64,000 nt of DNA from Reticulascus tulasneorum (GCA_001557505.1 LSAX01000013.1:310001-374000), one strand, 5' to 3'; positions 35,332 through 47,681 are shown, counted from the first letter of the stretch. Numbers and translations: made by a program. Notes: generated by a model not told the origin, from the letters alone.

Positions 35332-35626
35332 AAGCTGAAACGACGCGGCGAAACGAGGTACCTCGAGCGTATGAGTAATGCAGCCAGAAGTAAATAGAGC
35401 TGGTTGGGCGGGATTTCAAGCTTAGTTTTGATTCTTCTTTGAGCCCACCTTCACGATACAGTCCAAAGGGTCTAGGGGCGAGGGTTCGGCATGTTACCAC
35501 TTCTCCGATGCGGAGCAAGGGATTTCACGCGATGCAGGGCAGTTCAACAAAGCATGCGAGAATAGGCCAGAGGAACAGCTAGCTCAGGTATTGAAATGCA
35601 TATAGAAACAGTTTATTATTTATGCC

Positions 35627-36427
35627 TCATGCTCTCTGGTTCCGTTTTTCTTTTCTTTTCTTCGAGTAGGTTTCGGTGAACTTGGAATTACTGAGGCTGT
35701 CTACACAAATGCGACATCGACGATGGTGTCTGCGGAGGTTATCTCGTCTGTTCTTGTGCGTGACTCCGCAAGGTAGAATGATAGCCGGCGCGTGGACGGA
35801 CTCCATGTGCCGTCTTCGGTCTTTGCTGCTCATGAAGGTCGGAGTCGCGCAGCCTTCCATATCGCATTTGTACGTACGACGGTGTGTGGTCTGCTTGCTG
35901 TTGGTGCTGGATGTCTTCCCTAGTTGTCTCTCCTCATATTTAGTTGAGAGATTAGTTGTTGATGGAGGTGGGGAGTCGATGTCGACTCCTAGTGGTTGGT
36001 GCTGGGCTGACGTTTCGAAGAGTAATAATGCCTCAGAGAAGTCGAAGGCCGGTCCCAATGGGGGATGGGGGTCGACTGTTGCAGGAAGCATGAAAAGGTG
36101 TGTGTTGGGGGAGTTGAAGACTAGATTCTGTTGTGAAGGCGACATGCTTTGTGCAAGATCCATGTTCTGGCCAGGAGATATGGGATTGTAAGAGCTGATA
36201 TATGTATTATTGGCAAAATGAGAATTTGCCGACACTGCTGTGTTCCAAGCTCCGTAATGATGAGGGGTTAGAAAGTCCGGTGTATCAATCACTTTCGCTT
36301 CGTTCCAGTACGAGTGCACCGCCATCTGATCCTCGCCGAAGCGGGTATCGGGGTCGAACGCGCCGGCTGGGGGGATCCAGCTGCAGATATCTGTAAGGGG
36401 GTGCTGCACATTGACCAAGATCCACAT
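35627..36427 (-). CDS. C2H2-type zinc-finger protein, 266 aa
   Basis: Minus-strand single open frame from ATG 36427. The N-terminal 180 residues are low-complexity (Asn/Ser/Pro-rich). The C-terminal 80 residues hold a basic finger region: YKCDMEGC followed by RRRHMESVH (a C-x4-C/H-x4-H finger), then a degenerate second finger ILPCGVTHKNRRDNLRRHHR, and a Lys/Arg-rich tail suited for nuclear import. It is probably a transcription factor, with unknown targets. It is divergent to the dual zinc-finger regulator at 37125 with about 0.7 kb between start codons, so the two may be co-regulated. Its 3' end faces tps2. An additional upstream exon cannot be excluded. Confidence 0.75.
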   Translation of the reverse strand: MWILVNVQHPLTDICSWIPPAGAFDPDTRFGEDQMAVHSYWNEAKVIDTPDFLTPHHYGAWNTAVSANSHFANNTYISSYNPISPGQNMDLAQSMSPSQQNLVFNSPNTHLFMLPATVDPHPPLGPAFDFSEALLLFETSAQHQPLGVDIDSPPPSTTNLSTKYEERQLGKTSSTNSKQTTHRRTYKCDMEGCATPTFMSSKDRRRHMESVHAPAIILPCGVTHKNRRDNLRRHHRRCRICVDSLSNSKFTETYSKKRKEKRNQRA

Positions 36428-37124
36428 GATGGGCAGAGTATCAGTTCGATAGAATGGGAGGCGATGACGGATTGTGGAGGGCTTGGTAGAAACTGGAACA
36501 TGGAATGTGATGTGGGCAGACTATCTTCCTGTCCGTCTAGGGTTATATATTCATTCTCAAGGACCATTTCTTGATTCGCGCCGGTGAAAAGTACTGCTTG
36601 TATGGTATTTTCGCATCTCACCCACAACTTTCACGCCGCTGATCAACAGCCCTACGAATGCCAGCCCCGGCCTTACCACGCGGTCACCCAGCTAGGTTGG
36701 TGGAGGCAGCCTCTTAATTCTCAGCTCAGTGGCCCATCCATCCCAAAAAGACCACCATCTCTCAGCCCCATGTCCTTTTCACGTCTGATGGCTGCGATCC
36801 CCGATGCGAGGCAGTATGTGGTCTTGGCGATAGGATCGGCAACGAGCTGTGGGGGCCAACTCTAGGAGCGTGATGATTGGCTATTCACGGAGAGAGACAA
36901 CGCTAAGACGAAAAGGGAAGACCGCCTGGAAGCCTTACGAGCCCTACTCAGCCTTGTGCAGACTGCATGCTCTCAGTCAGATTCTCTCCCCTCATTCCTA
37001 GCAGAAACTTCGATTGTCGCTGTCGTTTCCCGAGCTAGCATCGTTGTAGACCTCAAAGGATCGCGCGACCCAAATGACATGCGCGTTAGATTGCAATTCT
37101 CTGCCCCACCATGCATGAGCACCT
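36428..37124. promoter_or_regulatory. Shared divergent promoter of two zinc-finger genes
   Basis: About 0.7 kb separate the two start codons. No long open frame with a domain is present. A minus-strand frame (36289-36627) overlaps the C2H2 gene in another frame and is not credible. Confidence 0.5.
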
Positions 37125-40100
37125 ATGAACAGCGAGATGGTGGACGATGGCAGCCAAGATGACTTCATGGCTCCGGGTAACCTGGACTTGGACCAGGTAG
37201 TGGAGTCTTGGTTTCCCGTCTCGTCTAGTCTGCTGGAGACCTACCAACCACCCGAAGACCAGACAGGCGCCAGTCTTACTCATGGCGGCCAGGCCAGTAA
37301 CCAAGTCGATTCGCTACCCGTATCAGGTCGTACCAATGAATGGTACTCTGATACCCCACAGTTCGACATGGTCGATGAGGAGGCGAATGCTCCGATAGAG
37401 CAACGTGACGGTGACCTGTTGGGTGAGTTGTCCAAGTCCACACATGACGCATATGGTTATCCATACCTAATGAAATAAGCAATGAATGACCCCGACATAT
37501 TAAGTAGTTGTAGCTCTCTTCTTCTCTTTGCGAACAACACCTCGATGAATCATATAGACTTCAAGGGTTGCACTCCGGCAAGACTAGAGATCATGAAAGC
37601 ACTTGCCGTCAAATTCAACCTTCACTACACTTATAACGATGTCACCAAGATCGCCCGGATCGCAAAGGGCCCAAACGTGGCAAGTCCTAGAGACTCAGGT
37701 CTGCCGGTGGCTGGTAGCCGTACCGAGGCTACCGGACCTGCGTTCATGTCGTTTGACCCGACACTTCCGTTGATGCCATCTCACTTGGAGGATCTGAGTG
37801 CCGTGGACAACGATTTATTCAATGCCGATTTGGAACTGATGTACGAGAACCTGGGCCTGATACAAGATGGACTTAATTCAGACATGACTGGTACATATGA
37901 ATGTAAAAACAGCAATCAGTTCCCGGAACTGAGCTCGTCAATAACGAGCTCTGACTACAGTTCATCATGGAGCCCCTACTTCCAGCCGAGTTATCCGGCT
38001 AGACCAGGATCGTTAAATGGACTTGCCAGGGCGGGCATGAAGACGGTCACGGAGATGGGTGCCTGTTGGAGGTGCAAGATTTTGCGGAAGAAGGTGAGTG
38101 CCCTGCCTTCCGTCACGCAAGATGTTGCTCATTGCTGTTCTAGTGCGACCCTGCACAGCCTTGCAAAGCTTGTCCGCGTCCCGAATACCAGTCTGCTTGG
38201 AAAAATGTCGGCTGTAAGAGAGGAACCCTGTCGGAACAGATGCAATCCATGTCTCTATGTCCACAAGTGGGTTCTCGGCTGCCCTCATCAGATATGCCCG
38301 ACTACACTAGCCACACTTGGAGGCTTATCAACAACGCTAGACGAAGACGTATACGCCAGGCTCTTGAAAGGGCGACAGAGTGTTTTACCTCGTTGCTATC
38401 CGAACCGAACGACTCGTTCGAAAAGGTGATGCTGGAAAGTCTGTGCTTGACAGCAACCGTGTCGATAACGAGGGATGCCTCTCTCCATCTCGGAGACGAT
38501 ATCCAGGATAGCATACTGAGAATAGTCTGGGGACATCTCGAACTTCTTGCTGGCCTTCCTTTTCTCACTAGCATTTTAGTCACCCACGGTTTCGTTGGCC
38601 ATGAGATGTCTTCGAAACAGCCTTGACTGTTTACGACTTTGTCATTCTAAACTGCTCGACTCACGACTCCACAGAGACTGCCAGGCAGACAAATGCGACC
38701 TAGAATGCGTTGAGACTCTCAACTTCAGCACAAAACTTCTCCTGGAAGAGCTCTCGAGTGTGATGTTCAGGAAGGAAAATCGCCAAAACGAAAGGAAATG
38801 GTGGCTGTCGGCGTTCTATACGCTCTGGATACAGGCATTGATTCGGCGGATAACGAGGTTCATTCATGCAGCGACAAGAGAACCAACCGCGAAGATTGAA
38901 CACTCTTCACTCGAAAACTCCCTCTTGCCTCTTCGACTTTTCCTCGCCGCGTCAGCCTCTTATGACCCGCTCATTTCTACTTGGTCTCTCGAAGTCCTTC
39001 CGCTGGATCCTAATCTGGACTTCCGTCTCGTGAAATATTATCGACTTGCTCAAAGGGCGCTCCAGACGAACTCCTGGCCGCAAGCAAATATCCGCAGCTC
39101 ATTCGAGTATCTCGAACGTTTACATGATGACGCATCTAGCATACACCCAATCATCGGGAACTCGTTGCCAGCTGTGCCATCGAAGATGGCCCACATTGTC
39201 CCATCAGCAATTCGGCCCTTGCAGATCATTGACTCGCCTTGGGACGTCCAATCTTCAAAGTCCACGGCGAAAAGACGTGCTGTTTCTCCGCCTACTGAGT
39301 CAAGCCCACTGACTCGGAAGACAAGTTTTAGTAGTATGAGCGATATTTCCGGGGAGCCTTTGCGCCGAGGGTTTTCAAGTGGGAGGGCGTCTCCGCTGTC
39401 GACGGCTCAGTCATTTACCTATGACTTGAATAGATCCCCTGCTTGGCATGGCAGTTCGGAGAGCTTGAACGAGCTTCCACGCCATCAGACGCCTGAGTTT
39501 GCAAGGTCTTCGAGTCTCAGAGGTAACCTGACAAGACATGGAGTCATGCTGCACCACATAAGCAGCTGCGAGAGCCTCTCCAGCGAACCAAGACCAGTGA
39601 AGATCCGCCCACCAAGCAGTCCTTTCACATGCGAATGCTGTCCGAAGAAGCCCGTGACTTTCACAACTGCTGCAGAGTTGAGGTAAGCCCCGCAGTATTT
39701 CACCATCACCAAGATCTATTCCTCGACACCATCAACTTTTACAGGAATTGGTTTCGTTGGGAGCGTAGACTAACTGCCCCACAGCGCACACGAGGCAGAA
39801 AAGAGATACGAATGTAGCTTCTGCGGGAGCCGTTTCAAGAATAAGAACGAGGCCGAGCGCCATCATAACAGTCTCCACGTGCGGCGACATTTCTGGTCTT
39901 GTTCCGTGCTAGAATCTTACCAAAAGGTCTTTCGTAGCAGCGCAGGTCGTGAAGATTGCGATGCATGCGGGTATTGTGGGGAAGATTTCCCGCGGACTGG
40001 TTCTGCTACTGGTGATCTGCGAGCTAAGGTTCCGACTGAGCAGGACTGGGAGGAGAGACTTCGTCATCTTCAAGAGATACACAAGCTTAACGAGTGTAAT

Positions 40101-40226
40101 CTTTCGAAGAAGTTCTTCCGAGCCGACCACTTCCGCCAACATCTCAAGCATTCTCACGCCGCAACTCCCGGGAAACGAATAGCTAGACATTTGGAAGATG
40201 CATGTATGGCCGAGGTCGCTAATTAG
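37125..40226 (+). CDS. Dual zinc-finger regulator: Zn2Cys6 cluster plus C-terminal C2H2 fingers, about 941 aa
   Basis: Predicted nuclear transcription factor. Proposed exons: 37125-37422, 37480-38093, 38144-38607, 38675-39682 and 39785-40226. The Zn2Cys6 cluster starts at about residue 295 (GACWRCKILRKK, then CDPAQPCKACPRP and GCKRG after the splice). The 50-nt intron falls exactly before the third Cys. A middle helical region follows, then a Ser-rich linker. Near the C-terminus are CECCPKKPVTF, a clear C2H2 finger RYECSFCGSRF...HHNSLH (about residues 803-826), and another Cys/His stretch CDACGYCGEDF with a late FRADHFRQHLKHSH. The fourth exon join is the weak point: the intron at 38608-38674 has a poor GTCTTC donor but a good TTCTAAAC branch and CCACAG acceptor. 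Without it the frame stops at 38626. An alternative is a one-base frameshift. It is divergent to the 266-aa C2H2 gene. Confidence 0.8.
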
Positions 40227-40583
40227 CTGCCATGGCAAACTGGCCTGGTGAGTTTAGATGATTTGGTTCGGTTTTGGCGTCAGATACTAGTGGATTTAGC
40301 GTCTTGGAAGCATTTACAAAATGATTTTATTGAGCTATGTAGGTCATCAGGGTCTGGCTCGTTCCGCTAGAAATAGATATTTTGAACTCTGCCAAGGCGA
40401 AGTCCTTTATCTACTGACTCGTGGACATGGCAGTAATCAATCGCGCGCAAAAGGTGAGCACGCGGCCAGGAACTACTTTTGTTGTACGCAACATCCCAAG
40501 TCAAGCAAGTTGTAGAGGACTTGGATTTGCTTCTACGAAATGACTCAGTGGCCTTAGAGTATGGTTCAATGAAGATAACAGGA
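40227..40583. other. Short convergent intergenic region
   Basis: About 0.36 kb between the stop codons of the regulator and the M16 peptidase. It should hold both 3' UTRs. Nothing else was seen. Confidence 0.5.
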
Positions 40584-43500
40584 CTATTCTTGCCACTTGT
40601 ACTTGATCAAGTCCAGGTGGGGAGGCTCCAGAGCCTCAAGGCTAGCCTTGAACTCGTCCAAATCACCGATGTTAATCACCCGACTATTTTCCGTCCCATT
40701 GATCTCGGTCTCTTCTGTGTTCTGATTCTGCAAGGAGATCTCGCGCCACAGCTCGACCGCATCCTCCAGCTCGGTTTCGTTCACCTTAAGCTTAAGTTGG
40801 AGATGCTGCTTTATAGCCTCGGTGTCCGTACCGACGAGACTGTTGGGCGAGGCCAAGGACTCCCCGTTGGTCGTAGAGGCCGTATTGGCTTGACTCGTCA
40901 TATTTATTACTAATTTTGCGCACTGAGCGGAGGACGGGTCTACATAGCGCTTGTAGAAGTCGATCATGTCGGTCTTGGTGAGAGCCGCGATGTTTACGGC
41001 ATAGTTTTGAGCTGTATTTTCTACAAGTTAGCCATAGTGATCATGCCTCGGCCGTTAAGACACTTACGTAGCTCAAAGTCATAATACTCGTCATCAATCT
41101 GGGTCCAGAATGCGTCGTAGGCTTCGTACAAGTTCTTCGGTTTCTGGAGAATGGCGTTGATGAGACTAAGCTTCTGCTTCTCGAACTCGCTTTCGCTGGT
41201 GTTCTCAAACCACTTCAAGTATGTCTTGAGGAATGCTACAACGCACTTTTCCATATAACCGCATGTCTTCTCGCCCTGTACGATGATGCTGAAGCCATAT
41301 GCCGTGGATGTTGGCCTTGAGAATGCCGACACTACATATCCCAACTGCAGCTTTGTACGCAGCCAGTTGTATGCCACCTTCGCGATCATCTGCGACAAGA
41401 GCTTTATTTTGGCACGAAGTAACGCATCAGCTCGATCTCCGCCGTACACGTAGTACTCAATGCAATTGTTGACGTTTTTAGGGTCTGCAAGCTCCTTCTC
41501 ATATCGATAGGTGAAACCAGGCTTGAGGGCTAGTGCCTTGATCACTGGCCATGAGGAAGGAGGTAAGATTGCAGGGTCTAACGCTGACTCGATTATTGTG
41601 GTCAGCTTTTGGGCTTCAGCTCGATCTATATTTCCGTGGGTGAAGACTTCCGCGTGAAACTGAGACAAGAGCTCATTTTTGAACTGGCGCACTGCGTCGG
41701 CATCCACCTGTGGCAGCAGGGCCGCTTGGGCTTGATAGCCAACGGACGTTTTCGTGGTGACGTTCCACGTGTAGCCCATGGCTTGTCTGTAGGGCACTCG
41801 GAAATCCATGTTACTATACGAATCAATGGCGTCATCCTTGATGATTTTGAAGCGCTCTTCACGTATCTCAAGATCTTTTATCGTAGTGACAATAAGCTCT
41901 AGCAGATCTGCGAACTTGTCGTTATAGCCATTAACATAAATGAGCAAGCCTCTTGACTCGTGAGAGATGGTATAGAAGAGGCCTGCTTCTTCCGCCTCGG
42001 ACGCGCAGTCCGTCAGCTTATCCTCGATAAGCCTAATCAAAAGATAGGTCTTGATGAGATGGTCCGGTGACCCAATCAAAAGGGGGCTTCTCAACAGCGA
42101 CACAAAGTAGGCTTTAGGAACACCAAATGTATTGTCTGTCCACCAGATGCGAGCTTTCTCATCATCGCGAATCACCTCCGGGGACAGCAACTTCCCTTGT
42201 ACTCGTGGTTGGTGGAGGCTCAAGTTCGAGGGAAGGAAGGGGTTCGGGCGGGGGAGATGGAGCTCAGCTAGGCGCTCACCGGCAGAGCTGGTGGCCAGCT
42301 TGACCAACCCGGCCATAAAGTCGGCGGGTATAGGCTCTGCCCTGTATTCAGTGCCATACCACTCTTCCTTCATATCGAACGTGCCTTCTTGCGCCACTAC
42401 CATGATACGGAGGTTATCCGGTCGGAGACAATCCACGCCGTCCGTGATGAGCTCAGGGTTGAACTTGATCTGGCAGTCCGGACCTAGGAGCCATTTGCGG
42501 GGAATAGGATCATGCAGGCGTGTAGCGATCGCCTTTGTAAAGTCTACTACGCCAGTCTTTTGTTTGTATTTAAACCGAAGGTCGGCTAGCTGTTTCGCCT
42601 CCTCGAATATGCGTTTCTGAGGCCCACTCTCTCTCAGTAAGGCGATGTATGAGAAGAAGATCTTGATCACTTCTTTATAATATTCAAGGCCCTGTATAAG
42701 CTATGTAAGCAGCGCCATGCGATGCTGAAGCTGGCAGAATTCGTAGTCAGATTCACTTACTTCTTGTGTCAGGGTGACATTGCAGCGGAAGATACCAGGG
42801 CTTCCAGGACTGAGCCGCACAGGGTACGCCCATATATCGGTGGCCCAGCCCTTCTTCTTAACATATGCCAGGATGCTACCTGGACTTTTGTGGCCCAGGA
42901 GATACGTGATGTACTGGCTCGGTGGTGATTCGTAAAGATCCGTTTCATCGAGGAAAGGGAATGTGAGGATCAGTTGTCGATAGCTAGTAACAGGTTTGAT
43001 AAAGTACTGCAAGCCAAGCTCGTTCTTGGTGTACGGAAGCTCGTCCGGCCAACGATTTGGCTTCAAGTGCTTGTTTGGGATGTCGGAGAAACACTGGAAA
43101 GCCCAAGTTGCCAAAAGCGAAATAGGCTCTCGACCCAGGATGCAGACCTTAGCCCGGTTTGCTGAATATTCAGTATTGTGAAACCGAAGCAGTTCATCCC
43201 GTATGTTGATCCCGCGAGACTTTGCGTCCTCCTGAAACACCTGCAGGTTGCCGATGTTGAAATGATTCCAGGCATGCTTGGGGTTGGACGTAGACCGCTC
43301 GAGCTGCCATATACGCCAAACATCATCCTGCAGGCGCATTTTGTACTCAGAATCTACAGCGTGAAGCTCTCGGTTGATTGTTTCCGGGTGAATCAGAGGG
43401 TCGATTGCAACCCGAGAGAGACGGTCCAGCGCACCGAGCAGCGGTGAGGGGTTACTGGCGGAAGGCTCCTCGCCATTGCTGGGTAAGGCTGCTACCTTGA

Positions 43501-43871
43501 GGTGGTAGTTTGTATGAGTACCGGAAGTGTGGGCGTTCGAAGAGCCAGAGTGGGACGAGACGTATTCCTTGAAGTCGTTTTCCCCTGGATACTTCTCCGT
43601 GCCTCTGAGGACAAGCTATGGCTATATGAGACTCCGAGTCGTTTCTCTGCGAATCAGGTATGGAACTTACATGCTCGAGTGCATGGGCTGTGCCAGGATG
43701 CTCATCGCTCATGCTACCCACACCAATGTCCATGCAAGCACCAGCCTCATCTGTAGTGGGATCATGAACCAAGAGTGCTTCCAGGTCATTTGGCAGTCGC
43801 ACAACGCAGTAAATCCGGTCATCAGTCAGAGGCTTTTCCAGTTGATCGGTGACTAGCTCAAGGAACTCCAT
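40584..43871 (-). CDS. M16 metallopeptidase, insulysin/Ste23-like, 1041 aa
   Basis: Zinc peptidase of the insulin-degrading-enzyme family, which encloses and cleaves short peptides. Yeast Ste23 processes a-factor. Four exons on the minus strand: 43871-43671, 43615-42761, 42700-41068 and 41020-40584, with introns of 55, 60 and 47 nt, all GT...AG and phase-consistent. The inverted zinc motif HxxEH is present as HALEH (His63, Glu66, His67), directly before the first intron. The distal metal ligand is Glu150 in RELHAVDSE, and SGSSNAHTSGTHTN matches the substrate-groove motif. The length equals that of insulysins. It differs from canonical Ste23 (usually HFCEH, LFMGT), so it may be a second, divergent paralogue. 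The start is the ATG at 43871 (MEFLELVT). The open frame upstream has no ATG. Confidence 0.92.
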
Positions 43872-45803
43872 TTTGCGAACGCCAGCGTGATGATGAAGTC
43901 TAGGAGGGAAACGCGAGAGCAGGCGTTTATATAGACAGGCGTTGCCTTCCTGCACCGGTGCCGGAGTTACGCAAAACCTGATTGTGAGGCGGGGTAGTGT
44001 TCGTTGCTTTCGGCCAACCAACGACCATCGAGCTCAAGGCTGCAAGTTGCGCCCTGCAGAGGTCAAGCAGAAGGATGTGCCAGGCTTGGAGCCTAACGCC
44101 ATCATCTGTCGTAAGGCAGAAATGTGCAGAGACTAATATGGACAGTTCATGTCGGATTATAATGTTCTCAGGGTGTCCCAATACCTGAACAGGTTCTATG
44201 CATAGGTAGTGCATCTGTCAAACGAGCCCTGAAATTGGGATATTGATTGAAAGGGATAGTGGCGGACGCGTGATGAACGAAAGAATCAGAAATTACGATC
44301 ACGTACTTGACATCAACATGGATATCTCAGAAGACTTGTGAGAGTCGAACTTTTTCGTCCACGAGTTCAGTGCTATTTGGAGTTGCCTTGCGCTATGCTG
44401 TCACCCGAACAGTGCAACGACCTGCGCTTTTGACTTTTTGGAGATGGAAGTTTGGCACAGGGTGCAGACTCCGGATGGGGTGTGCTACAGGAGATTGGTG
44501 ACATAAAATAGAAATAAGAGGCAATCGAAGTAACATCCCGAAGCCACCTAAGATGCTATGCGGACTTCGAGAAGCACAGCAGCCTCACCTGCGATGTACT
44601 GGTTATCAGTGTTCTGGCCTGCCGAAATTCGAGGGCCGAAGCTGCCAACACGCAGTCCAGACAGCGAATCAGATATCATATCCGTAGCTCCCATATCTTA
44701 TGATAAGAAAGGGCGAAAGTAGATGAGTTATGGCGGCCGAAAACATGGATTGGTGTAACATGGGGCAATTTGTGCACTGATACCGGATGTTGAAAAAGAC
44801 ACATCCATTTGCAGGCAAGTGTGCACAGTGTTGCACGGGCAGAATCATCTTTGATACTGCTGGTCTTGTTCGCCCGATTCGAGATGAGTTGCTAATCTAC
44901 ATCAGCACGTTTGGTCTGTGGTGATCAACATCCTCGCAAGCTCCTACCGACCGGCCCTCCATTCTCTGTGGAAAGAACTGGAACGCCATTGCAATTGCTG
45001 TTTTCGTATATGGCGTATCTTTCTCCTTTGTGGGAAACTTGCTAATAAGACCGAGACGGGCGTGCCCCGGGCAAATCTTCATACCCTGAAATGCGTCCTT
45101 GGGATGCGAGGCGAACATGTTCGAAGAGATGCATGACTAGTAGGCATGACAGACTGTTCCAGCCTTTGGTGACCACAACTGCGTGATTCACTCTCTCAAT
45201 AAATGTAGACTAGTTCCTGGCGTGTCCTTCGTCCCACCACGCTTGGCCAACCAGTAACGTTCTCTTTCCTCGGAACACGTTGAGTTAACGGCTGCCCACA
45301 AAACACACCGAAACACTATTAGGAATGTGTAGCTCTGGGCATCGACTTGCTTTTTGATGAGGAATTAGGGGAAATGGTGGAGCTTGCGGGATAAATGATC
45401 GCAAGACACGGTTGCATCACATTTATGGAGTGTTACTTGGCATACAGCATCCCATCGTCGCACACACTTATTCGAGCTTCGTTATTCAACAACGAAAGCT
45501 AGAATGCCATCATCTATTATATATGGTTGTATTCCTGTATGATGTTTTGTTTATTGACTCCAACATCCCGAATACAGACATGAAGATGTGGGCAAATGGA
45601 TTCCCGGATCCTTGGAGCGATAGATGTGAATCTTCATCAGCCAAACCGGTGCTGCACCAACGCTCCATGAGATATAGATGTGCCAGAAAGTGGCAGCCAT
45701 GTGCATTTAACAAATAATCAGAGTATTCAATAACAGTATGTGTGATTGGATTTAGGAATTCTCTACAATCATGCCGGATTCGGCATTAAATCTAACATGT
45801 TTT
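43872..45803. other. Intergenic, no supported gene
   Basis: About 1.9 kb with only short frames (for example 44897-45118 minus, 45412-45717 plus) lacking domains. No RNA gene was recognised. It includes the M16 promoter on the left and the 3' UTR of the NmrA-like gene on the right. Confidence 0.5.
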
Positions 45804-46721
45804 TCAAACCCGTTGCGGGGGTGGTCTCCGTTTAGCCCACTCCTCGATTGGAGTCAGAGTTACCGGCAGCTCTTTCAATATTGGCCCCATGTCGACATTG
45901 AAAGGATGCTCAGGGGCGTTGTTGTAGAAAGTATACGCCTTGTGCATCTGCTTGATGATCCGATCTGTCTCAAGACTCGATCTGGTTTGCATGCTCTTGC
46001 TTATCTTCTCGCAAAAATCGTCAACCGTCTGGCACTCGTACTTCAGTGGCCGGTTCCAAGCGTGGGAGAGCTTCTCGGCCAGTTGGTGGAGGCGGACCGT
46101 CTCTGCCCCGCCGACTGCGAAGTTCTGCCCCGCGAGGTCAGGCCTGTCCATCGCTGCCATCATGAGCTGTGCCACATCGTGATGGCAGATCCAAGAGACG
46201 TCGAGGTCCGGTTTGTGGCAATAGACAATGGTGTCCCGTTCTACAATCGGCGGCAACGCCCATCCTTCAAGAAGGTTGTCGAGAAATACGACGGGTTGAA
46301 TGCTGATGACTGGGAGGCGTGTCTCGCGGAGCAGGCGGCGCATGTCGTGCCGGTCATCTTGGGCCTTAATTCCTCGCTTCACTTCAGGAACGGGCATGCT
46401 GGTGTTGAAAATTAAGAGTCGTATGGTAGAAACTTTTGCTGCTGCCTCGCCGATTGCCTTTGCGGCCGCAATAACCGGCTCGGCTGTCTGGAAAGACGTA
46501 GAAGGCAAGTTGAGGAAGACAACCTCTCCGCCCTGAAGGGTACGATTTAATGCCACTTCGTCAGAGAACTCAGCAGAGGCGGTTTCGATAGCAATTCCGT
46601 CGATCTCTAACGGTTTCGGGTTGCGGCTGACAGCAATGGGGTGGTGGCCAGCACGAGCCAGAGCCGCCACTTGCGCCGCACCTTGCACGCCCGAAGCTCC
46701 AAAGACAACAACGCGTACCAT
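45804..46721 (-). CDS. NmrA-like NAD(P)-binding protein, 305 aa
   Basis: Atypical SDR fold protein of the NmrA / isoflavone-reductase-like group, which binds NAD(P)(H) and acts either as a redox sensor or as an oxidoreductase. The glycine-rich nucleotide loop GASGVQG is at residues 8-14, after the beta strand VRVVVF. The family-typical middle part (VISIQPVVFLDNLLEG) and the later HDVAQLMMAAMDRPDLAGQNFAVGG follow. No SDR catalytic YxxxK is seen, as usual in this group. Single exon with a normal start (accATGgta). It is divergent to the TRI12-type transporter, about 0.96 kb between starts, so joint regulation is possible. The substrate cannot be read from the sequence. Confidence 0.9.
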   Translation of the reverse strand: MVRVVVFGASGVQGAAQVAALARAGHHPIAVSRNPKPLEIDGIAIETASAEFSDEVALNRTLQGGEVVFLNLPSTSFQTAEPVIAAAKAIGEAAAKVSTIRLLIFNTSMPVPEVKRGIKAQDDRHDMRRLLRETRLPVISIQPVVFLDNLLEGWALPPIVERDTIVYCHKPDLDVSWICHHDVAQLMMAAMDRPDLAGQNFAVGGAETVRLHQLAEKLSHAWNRPLKYECQTVDDFCEKISKSMQTRSSLETDRIIKQMHKAYTFYNNAPEHPFNVDMGPILKELPVTLTPIEEWAKRRPPPQRV

Positions 46722-47681
46722 GATTTAGACACTCGGGGGTTGGTAACTGAATCAGAAATCAAGTGTGAGGAATTCAGTGTAGCTGCATTGATATGCCAAT
46801 TTGGTCCAATTTTAGAGGCTAGTGGACTAGGGGCGGGTGACATTTTCCGGACGACATCTCAACATCAGCTCCATCCCATAAAATCGTTGCAAGCTTTTTT
46901 TACTTTTGCCGCCAGCATTTCTGAGAGCTTTTCACGTCGATCGGAATCTGATAGCCATACCGCAATTTCTTGTTCTCAAAACCAGGATACTAGATCCTGG
47001 CGTTAATGATTCAGTGTGTCGTCCTAGTGCGGGTTGTTATGGTAAGGGAAAAGGTTTCGCGGGTCATTTCTCCCCGCATTATCCCTCGCCAAGCTGTGGA
47101 GCACCCATCTCAATAATCAAAACGGGATTGTGGCGACAATGCGGGTGGATGCTCTGGAGAAGCTTGCGGGGATGGATCTGGTATTCCAGCCAGAGGAGCT
47201 ACAGGGTCGAATCCTGGGGTCAGATGCGTGGACAACATGCCTGCTTAGACTGACCTACACGCGATGATGCCCATGTTAAGCTTAGCCCTTTTGGGGAGGG
47301 TTGTGCCGGGAGTGGCCCTTGAATAAATGGCAGATCTATCTTCTCTAGTGTGCAATTGGCAAAGATATCAGCTCGCTAATGGCTTGGAGAGCGGAACCCC
47401 CCCCCCCCAACCAGGCCAACCACAAAGGATATGTGCTCCCGGAAAGCTGGATTCCTTCAATCTCGGTCTGGGGATGCGTTGTGCACGCGATCTTGCCTGC
47501 GGGATATCTAATGTAAAAGGCCTCGACCTCGCCCGTCTGGATAGCTTTGTCGATCATTGCAAGCTTCGTTCCCGACAACTCGGTTTCTGCAAAACTAGGA
47601 CTTTAGTTTTGAGATCGAGAGCCTTTTCACCTGGTTTCGTTAGTGTCCAGTTCACTGGAAGCTGTGCTCTCCACTATCAAG
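46722..47681. promoter_or_regulatory. Divergent promoter, NmrA-like gene / TRI12-type MFS
   Basis: 0.96 kb between the two start codons, containing a C12 run at 47397-47408. Open frames here (47327-47776 plus, 47345-47578 minus) have no domain and overlap the transporter start in another frame. Confidence 0.5.
47397..47408. repeat. C12 homopolymer
   Basis: Twelve consecutive C residues in the promoter region of the TRI12-type transporter. Confidence 0.95.
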
